Shown here: positions 57,089-64,000 of the stretch, piece after piece | Numbering within the stretch: the first letter of the stretch is position 1 | Layout of the letters: each line of letters opens with the position of its first letter | Origin: Canna indica | Taxonomy: Eukaryota; Streptophyta; Magnoliopsida; Zingiberales; Cannaceae | Assembly: GCA_034359265.1 (NCBI GenBank) | Contig: CP136898.1 | Location: 54,301,501-54,365,500, forward strand | Direction of reading: 5' to 3' | Length of the DNA stretch: 64,000 nucleotides | Notes under the pieces: generated by a model | Database searches by the model: none | Seen by the model: only the letters and a program-made list of their open reading frames with translations | Told to the model about the DNA's origin: nothing | Made by a program: the position numbers and the translations under genes

Positions 57089-60000
57089 GTGAATGTTCTG
57101 GAGTCGCTCGGGACTCAAATTGCTGGGCGTTCCCAGCCGATACCCCGAGGTTCAATCAGTCGGCTTCGTTCAAAATTCTATTCGAAAAATCTTGCAATTC
57201 GTTGCATTAGTCTATCAAAAATAACTCGATTAACAACTTCTCCCATCACAGTGAATGTTCTGGAGTCGCTCGGGACTTAGATTGTTGGGTGTTCCCAGCC
57301 GATACCCCGAGGTTCAATCAGTCGGCTTCGTTCAAGATTCTATTCGAAAAATCTTGCAATTCGTTGCATTAGTCTATCAAAAATAACTCGATTAACAACT
57401 TATCCCATCACAGTGAATGTTGTGGAGTCGCTCGGGACTCAGATTGCTGGGCGTTTCGAGCCGATACCCCCAGGTTCAATCAGTCGGCTTCGTTCAAGAT
57501 TCTATTCGAAAAATCTTGCAATTCTTTGCATTAGTCTGTCAAAAATAACTCGATTAACTACTTCTCCCACCACAGTGAATGTTCTGGAGTCGCCCGGGAC
57601 TCAGATTTCTGTTCGTTTCGAGTCGATACCCGAAAGATCAATCAGTAGGCTTCGTTCAGCATTCTGTTCGAAAAACCGTGTAATTCTTTGCATTAGTCTG
57701 TCAAAAATAACTCGATTAACAACTTCTCCCATCACAGTGAATGTTCTGGAGACGCTCGGGACTCAAATTGCTGGGCGTTTCGAGCCGATACCCCGAAGTT
57801 CAATCAGTCGGCTTCGTTCAAGATTCTATTCGAAAAATCATGCAATTCTTTGCATCAGTCAGTCAAAAATAACTCGATTAACAACTTATCCCATCACAGT
57901 GAATGTTCTGGAGTCGGTCGGGACACAAATTGCTGGGCGTTTCGAGTCGATACCCCGTAGTTCAATCTGTCGCCTTCGTTCAAAATTCTATTCGAAAAAT
58001 CTTGCAATTTTTTGCATTAGTCTGTCAAAAATAACTCGATTAAAAACTTCACCCATCACAGTGAATGTTCTGGAGTCGCTCGGGACTCAGATTGCTGGGC
58101 GTTTCGAGCCGATACCCCGAGGTTCAATCAGTCGGCTTCGTTCAAGATTCTATTCGAAAAATCTTGCAATTCTTTGCATTAGTCTGTCAAAAATAACTCG
58201 ATTAACAACTTCTCCCATCACAGTGAATGTTCTGGAGTCGCTCGGGACTCAGATTGCTGGGCGTTTCGAGTCGATACCCCGCTGTTCAATCAGTCGGCTT
58301 CGTTCAAGATTCTATTCAAAAAATCTTGCAATTTGTTGCATTAGTCTATCAAAAATAACTCGATTAACAACTTCTCCCATCACAGTGAATGTTCTGGAGT
58401 CGCCCGGGACTCAAATTTCTGGTCATTTCGAGTCGATACCCGAAAATTCAATCCGTAGGCTTCGTTCAGCATTCTGTTCGAAAAACCGTGTAATTCTTTG
58501 CATTAGTATGTCAAAAATAACACGATTAACAACTTCTCCCGTCACAGTGAATGTTCTGGATTCGCTCGGGACTCAAATTGCTGGGCGTTTCGAGCCGATA
58601 CCCCGAAGTTCAATCCGTAGTCTTCGTTCATGATTCTATTCGAAAAATCTTGCAATTCTTTGCATTAGTCTGTCAAAAATAACTCGATTAACAACTTATC
58701 CCATCACAGTGAATGTTCTGGAGTCGGTCGGGACACAAATTGCTGGGCGTTTCGAGTCGATACCCCGAAGTTCAATCTGTCGCCTTCGTTCAAAATTCTA
58801 TTCAAAAAATCTTGCAATTTTTTGCATTAGTCTGTCAAAAATAACTCGATTAAAAACTTCACCCATCACAGTGAATGTTCTGGAGTCGCTCGGGACTCAG
58901 ATTGCTGGGCGTTTCGAGCCGATACCCCGAGGTTCAATCAGTCGGCTTCGTTCAAGATTCTATTCGAAAAATCTTGCAATTCGTTGCATTAGTCTATCAA
59001 AAATAACTCGATTAACAACTTCTCCCATCACAGTGAATGTTCTGGAGTCGCTCGGGACTTAGATTGTTGGGCGTTCCCAGCCGATACCCCGAGGTTCAAT
59101 CAGTCGGCTTCGTTCAAGATTCTATTCGAAAAATCTTGCAATTCGTTGCATTAGTCTATCAAAAATAACTCGATTAACAACTTATCCCATCACAGTGAAT
59201 GTTCTAGAGTCGGTCGGGACTCAGATTGCTGGGTGTTTCGAGCCGATACCCCGAGGTTCAATCAGTCTGCTTCGTTCAAGATTCTATTCGAAAAATATTG
59301 CAATTCTTTGCATCAGTCAGTCAAAAATAACTCGATTAACAACTTATCCCATCACAGTGAATGTTCTGGAGTCGGACGGGACTCAGATTGCTGGGCGTTT
59401 CGAGCCGATACCCCCAGGTTCAATCAGTCGGCTTCGTTCAAGATTCTATTCGAAAAATCTTGCAATTCGTTGCATTAGTCTATCAAAAATAACTCGATTA
59501 ACAACTTCTCCCATCACAGTGAATGTTCTGGAGTCGCCCTGGACTCAAATTTCTGGTCATTTCGAGTCGATACCCGAAAGTTCAATCCGTAGGCTTCGTT
59601 CAGCATTCTGTTCGAAAAACCGTGTAATTCTTTGCATTAGTATGTCAAAAATAACTCGATTAATAACTTCTCCCATCACAGTGAATGTTGTGGAGTCGCT
59701 CGGGACTCAGATTGCTGGGCATTTCGAGCCGATACCCCGAGGTTCAATCAGTCGGCTTCGTTCAAGATTCTATTCGAAAAATCTTGCAATTCGTTGCATT
59801 AGTCTATCAAAAATAACTCGATTAACAATTTCTCCCATCACAGTGAATGTTCTGGAGTCGCTCGGGACTCAAATTTCTGTTCGTTTCGAGTCGATACCCG
59901 AAAGTTCAATCGGTAGGCTTCGTTCAGAATTCTGTTCGAAAAACCGTGTAATTCTTTGCATTAGTCTGTCAAAAATAACTCGATTAACAACTTCTCCCAT

Positions 60001-60813
60001 CACAGTGAATGTTCTGGAGACGCTCGGGACTCAAATTGCTGGGCGTTTCGAACCGATACCCCGAAGTTCAATCAGTCGGTTCGTTCAAGATTCTATTCGA
60101 AAAATCATGCAATTCTTTGCATCAGTCAGTCAAAAATAACTCGATTAACAACTTATCCCATCACAGTGAATGTTCTGGAGTCGGTCGGGACACAAATTGC
60201 TCGATGTTTTGAGTCGATACCCCGAAGTTCAATCTGTCGCCTTCGTTCAAAAATCTATTCGAAAAATCTTGCAATTTTTTGCATTAGTCTGTCAAAAATA
60301 ACTCGATTAACAACTTCTCCCATCATAGTGAATGTTCTGGAGTCGCTCGGGAATCAGATTGCTGGGCGTTTCGAGCCGATACCCCGAGGTTCAATCAGTC
60401 GGCTTCGTTCAAGATTCTATTCGAAAAATCTTGCAATTCGTTGCATTAGTCTATCAAAAATAACTCGATTAACAACTTCTCCCATCACAGTGAATGTTCT
60501 GGAGTCGCTCGGGACTTAGATTGTTGGGCGTTTCGAGCCGATACCCCGAGGTTCAATCAGTCGGCTTCGTTCAAGATTCTATTCACAAAATCTTGCAATT
60601 CTTTGCATTAGTCTATCAAAAATAACTCGATTAACAACTTCTCCCATCACGGTGAATGTTCTGGAGTCGCTCGAGACTCAGATTTCTGGTCGTTTCGAGC
60701 CGATACCCCGAAGTCCAATCCGTAGGCTTCGTTCAAGATTCTATTCGAAAAATCTTGCAATTCTTTGCAATAGTCTATAAAAAATAACTCGATTAACAAC
60801 TTCTCCCATCACA
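57089..60813 (+). repeat. Mosaic derived from J-type monomers
   Basis: Starting at 57089: G G W E S V G C E S V G G V D E W S/E S V G G K. The run from 57575 (E S V) repeats 55955 at offset 1620 with the same ACCCGAAAGATCAAT and CTGTCGCCTTCG markers. The V monomers at 57899 and 58709 are 810 bp apart. The S/E hybrid at 59843 starts GCTCGGGACTCAAATTTCTG and ends with the E pattern and GTTCAGAATTC. No unique DNA is present. Confidence 0.8.
60005..60165 (+). repeat. 161-bp S monomer with single-base deletion
   Basis: CAGTCGGTTCGTTCAAG replaces CAGTCGGCTTCGTTCAAG near 60074-60090, losing one base. Other copies of this GGAGACG-type S monomer (49475, 50771, 52553, 53849, 56117, 57737) are full length, so the loss is private to this copy. 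Confidence 0.9.
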
Positions 60814-62759
60814 GTGAATGTTCTGGAGTCGCTCGGTACTCAGATTGCTGGGCTTTTCGAGTCGATACCCCGCTGTTCAATCAGTCGGCTTCGTTCAAGA
60901 TTCTATTCGAAAAATCTTGCAATTCTTCGCATTAGTCTGTCAAAAATAACTCGATTAACAACTTCTCCCATCACAGTTAATGTTCTGGAGTCGCTTGAGA
61001 CACAGATTTCTGGTCGTTTCGAGCCGATACCCCGAAGTTCAATCCGTAGGCTTCGTTCAAGATTCTATTCGAAAAATCTTGCAATTCTTTGCAATATAGT
61101 CTGTAAAAAATAACTCGATTAACAACTTCTCCCATCACAGTGAATGTTCTGGAGTCGCTCGGGACTCAGATTGCTGGGCGTTTCGAGTCGATACCCCGTT
61201 GTTCAATCAGTCGGCTTCGTTCAAGATTCTATTCAAAAAATCTTGCAATTCTTTGCATTAGATTGTCAAAAATAACTCGATTAACAACTTATCCCATCAC
61301 AGTGAATGTTCTGGAGTTGGTCGGGACTCAGATTGCTGGGCATTTCGAGCCGATACCCCGAAGTTCAATCAGTCGGCTTCGTTCAAGATTCTATTCGAAA
61401 AATCTTGCAATTCTTTGCATCAGTCAGTCAAAAATAACTCGATTAACAACTTATCCCATCACAGTGAATGTTCTGGAGTCGGACGGGACTCAGATTGCTG
61501 GGCGTTTCGAGCCGATACCCCGAGGTTCAATCAGTCGGCTTCGTTCAAGATTCTATTTGAAAAATCTTGCAATTCGTTGCATTAGTCTATCAAAAATAAC
61601 TCGATTAACAACTTCTCCCATCACAGTGAATGTTCTGGAGTCGCCCTGGACTCAAATTTCTGGTCATTTCGAGTCGATACCCGAAAGTTCAATCCGTAGG
61701 CTTCGTTCAGCATTCTGTTCGAAAAACCGTGTAATTCTTTGCATTAGTATGTCAAAAATAACTCGATTAACAACTTCTCCCATCACAGTGAATGTTGTGG
61801 AGTCGCTCGGGACTCAGATTGCTGGGCGTTTCGAGCCGATACCCCGAGGTTCAATCAGTCGGCTTCGTTCAATATTCTATTCGAAAAATCTTGCAATTCT
61901 TTGCATCAGTCAGTCAAAAATAACTCGATTAACAACTTATCCCATCACAGTGAATGTTCTGGAGTCGGACGGGACTCAGATTGCTGGGCGTTTCGAGCCG
62001 ATACCCCGAGGTTCAATCAGTCGGCTTCGTTCAAGATTCTATTCAAAAAATCTTGCAATTCGTTGCATTAGTCTATCAAAAATAACTCGATTAACAACTT
62101 CTCCCATCACAGTGAATGTTCTGGAGTCGCCCTGGACTCAAATTTCTGGTCATTTCGAGTCGATACCCGAAAGTTCAATCCGTTGGCTTCGTTCAGCATT
62201 CTGTTCGAAAAACCGTGTAATTCTTTGCATTAGTATGTCAAAAATAACTCGATTAACAACTTCTCCCATCACAGTGAATGTTGTGGAGTCGCTCGGGACT
62301 CAGATTGCTGGGCGTTTCGAGCCGATACCCCGAGGTTCAATCAGTCGGCTTCGTTCAATATTCTATTCGAAAAATCTTGCAATTCGTTGCATTAGTCTAT
62401 CAAAAATAACTCGATTAACAACTTCTCCCATCACAGTGAATGTTCTGGAGTCGCTCGGGACTCAGATTGCTGGGCGTTTCGAGCCGATACCCCGAGGTTC
62501 AATCAGTCGGCTTCGTTCAAAATTCTATTCGAAAAATCTTGCAATTCGTTGCATTAGTCTATCAAAAATAACTCGATTAACAACTTCACCCATCACAGTG
62601 AATGTTCTGGAGTCGGACGGGACTCAGATTGCTGGGCGTTTCGAGTCGATACCCCGTTGTTCAATCAGTCGGCTTCGTTCAAGATTCTATTCGAAAAATC
62701 TTGCAATTCTTTGCATTAGTTTGTCAAAAATAACTCGATTAACAACTTATCCCATCACA

Positions 62760-62923
62760 GTGAATGTTCTGGAGTTGGTCGGGACTCAGATTGCTTGGAT
62801 TTTTTCGAGCCGATACCCCGAAGTTCAATCAGTCGGCTTCGTTCAAGATTCTATTCGAAAAATCTTGCAATTCTTTGCATCAGTCAGTCAAAAATAACTC
62901 GATTAACAACTTATCCCATCACA
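62760..62923 (+). repeat. V monomer with unusual +2 insertion
   Basis: GATTGCTTGGATTTTTTCGAG replaces GATTGCTGGGCGTTTCGAG, a 2-bp gain in a different place from the common +2 class. GAGTTGGTCGGG is shared with the V monomer at 61302, its likely sister, which is 162 bp. Confidence 0.88.
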
Positions 62924-63085
62924 GTGAATGTTCTGGAGTCGGACGGGACTCAGATTGCTGGGCGTTTCGAGCCGATACCCCGAGGTTCAATCAGTCGGCT
63001 TCGTTCAAGATTCTATTTGAAAAATCTTGCAATTCGTTGCATTAGTCTATCAAAAATAACTCGATTAACAACTTCTCCCATCACA

Positions 63086-63235
63086 GTGAATGTTCTGGAG
63101 TCGCCCTGGACTCAAATTTCTGGTCATTTCGAGTCGATACCCGAAAGTGAATGTTCAGCATTCTGTTCGAAAAACCGTGTAATTCTTTGCATTAGTATGT
63201 CAAAAATAACTCGATTAACAACTTCTCCCATCACA
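63086..63235 (+). repeat. 150-bp E monomer with 12-bp net deletion
   Basis: Between CCCGAAAGT and TTCAGCATTCTG the usual 17 bases are replaced by GAATG, near 63150-63154. The result contains AGTGAATGTTC, identical to the monomer start, which suggests a template switch through that motif. Length stays divisible by three. It is the shortest monomer in the window and is seen once. Confidence 0.9.
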
Positions 63236-63883
63236 GTGAATGTTGTGGAGTCGCTCGGGACTCAGATTGCTGGGCGTTTCGAGCCGATACCCCGAGGTTC
63301 AATCAGTCGGCTTCGTTCAAGATTCTATTCGAAAAATCTTGCAATTCGTTGCATTAGTCTATCAAAAATAACTCGATTAACAACTTCTCCCATCACAGTG
63401 AATGTTCTGGAGTCGCTCGGGACTTAGATTGCTGGGCGTTTCGAGCCGATACCCCGAGGTTCAATCAGTCGGCTTCGTTCAAGATTCTATTCGAAAAATC
63501 TTGCAATTCGTTGCATTAGTCTATCAAAAATAACTCGATTAACAACTTATCCCATCACAGTGAATGTTTTAGAGTCGATCGGGACTCAGATTGCTGGGCG
63601 TTGCGAGCCGATACCCCGAAGTTCAATCAGTCGGCTTCGTTCAAGATTCTATGCAAAAAATCTTGCAATTCTTTGCATTAGTCAGTCAAAAATAACTCGA
63701 TTAACAACTTATCCCATCACAGTGAATGTTCTGGAGTCGGACGGGACTCAGATTGCTGGGCGTTTCGAGCCGATACCCCGAGGTTCAATCAGTCGGCTTC
63801 GTTCAAGATTCTATTCGAAAAATCTTGCAATTCGTTGCATTAGTCTATCAAAAATAACTCGATTAACAACTTCTCCCATCATA

Positions 63884-64000
63884 GTGAATGTTCTGGAGTC
63901 GCCCTGGACTCAAATTTCTGGTCATTTCCAGTCGATACCCGAAAGTTCAATCCGTAGGCTTCGTTCAGCATTCTGTTCGAAAAACCGTGTAATTCTTTGC
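63884..64000 (+). repeat. Right partial monomer (E type, truncated by window edge)
   Basis: Type E (GCCCTGGACTC, CTGGTCAT, ACCCGAAAG, CAGCATTCTGTTC) preceded by CCCATCATAG. TCATTTCCAG near 63921 breaks the TTTCGAG motif. The array continues beyond base 64000. Confidence 0.95.

Larger units (their letters stand above)
60814..63883 (+). repeat. Mosaic rich in D-E-W cassettes
   Basis: Types from 60814: C F C V D E W D E W G D V D E W G V D. The first C (CTCGGTACTCAG, GGGCTTTTCG, AATTCTTCGC) is the H2/H3 form. The F at 60976 is the only +2 (CAATATAGTC) monomer after 47044. D starts are at 61464, 61950, 62598, 62924 and 63722. The offsets 61464 to 61950 (486) and 61950 to 62924 (974, including a +2) are in monomer register. 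Confidence 0.82.
1..64000 (+). repeat. Head-to-tail 162-bp satellite array filling the window
   Basis: Every 162 bp (164 bp in a recurrent variant) the motif GTGAATGTTC returns, followed by the same landmarks in the same order: GAGTCG, GACTCA, TTTCGAG, GATACC, GTTCAATC, CTTCGTTCA, AAAATC, TTGCATTAG, AACTCGATTAACAAC, CCCATCACA. All copies lie on the same strand; no inverted copy and no foreign insertion was seen. Monomer starts run from 140 to 63884, exactly 393 intervals once the individually located indels (net +78 bp) are counted. Neither array edge is present. Arrays of this kind are characteristic of centromeric or pericentromeric heterochromatin in eukaryotes; the genomic position and species are not shown by the sequence. 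Long open frames inside the array are discussed under rejected items and are not annotated as genes. Confidence 0.98.

Noticed and set aside
1..64000. CRISPR array
   Set aside because: Repeats are 162 bp with no unique spacers. The variable segments are shared among monomer types rather than unique, and no cas genes are present.
1..64000. Bacterial surface-protein repeat gene
   Set aside because: In-frame repeats can suggest an adhesin, but stops and frameshifts recur throughout, there is no signal peptide or anchor, and HOR structure with exact unit duplications over 64 kb fits eukaryotic satellite DNA.
1..64000. Alpha satellite or another named family
   Set aside because: The monomer is 162 bp rather than about 171 bp, lacks a CENP-B box, and shows no resemblance to the alpha consensus I know. 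I do not assign a named family without a database search.

Overview
The window is one unbroken block of satellite DNA. A single 162-bp monomer is repeated head-to-tail on one strand from base 1 to base 64000, and the array runs off both ends. I see no protein-coding gene, RNA gene, transposon, CRISPR array or unique sequence. Taking the motif GTGAATGTTC as monomer start, the first start is at 140 and the last at 63884, which is 393 whole monomers between them plus partial copies of 139 bp (left) and 117 bp (right). The bookkeeping closes: 393 x 162 = 63666, the observed span is 63744, and the indels I located one by one sum to the missing +78 (44 monomers with +2, two with +1, two with -1, one more +2, one -12).

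Tandem arrays of 150-180 bp monomers with higher-order repeats (HORs) are typical of eukaryotic centromeric or pericentromeric heterochromatin. The sequence does not identify the species and I do not recognise the family. A consensus monomer (47045-47206) is about 44% GC: roughly 57% in its first 80 bp and 32% in the last 82 bp.

Monomer types used below (positions count from GTGAATGTTC). G: bases 18-23 GCTCGG, then GAGCCG, CGAGGTTC, ATTCGTTGC. C: GAGTCG with CGCTGTTC. S: CGAAGTTC with CAGTCGG. V: bases 18-23 GGTCGG. D: GGACGG, usually preceded by CTTATCCC. W: like G but GTTGTGGAG. E: the most divergent, with GCCCTT, GCCCTG or GCCCGG, CTGGTCAT, ACCCGAAAG, CAGCATTCTGTTC, TAGTATGTC. K: TTTCTGGTCGT, ending CAATAGTCTATAAAAAA. 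F and R: 164-bp monomers ending CAATATATTC or CAATATAGTC followed by TGTAAAAAA.

Layout. 1-8339: a 28-monomer, 4539-bp HOR, one full copy and most of a second. 8340-18790: mosaic of 10-monomer (1622-bp) and 24-monomer (3894-bp) repeats. 18791-31146: two alternating modules, A (6 monomers, 976 bp) and B (8 monomers, 1300 bp), in order A B A B A A B A B A B, with a 5528-bp B-A-B-A-A superblock duplicated and the second copy shortened by 976 bp. 31147-33902: B-like start followed by a duplicated 7-monomer (1134-bp) block. 33903-44120: a 12-monomer, 1946-bp HOR with full units and 7- and 8-monomer deletion derivatives. 44121-48664: rearranged mosaic. 48665-53038: an 8-monomer, 1296-bp HOR. 53039-57088: a 14-monomer, 2268-bp HOR that equals the 8-mer plus six extra monomers. 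57089-64000: mosaic of D-E-W cassettes.

Long plus-strand open frames (up to 798 codons, 31473-33869) run through much of the window. They follow from 162 being divisible by 3 and are not genes: they begin at repeat-internal GTG, variation shows no synonymous bias, and stop-bearing monomers are spread as regular HOR members. The biology here is repeat amplification, unequal exchange and local homogenisation, plus possible chromatin or structural roles of the monomer.
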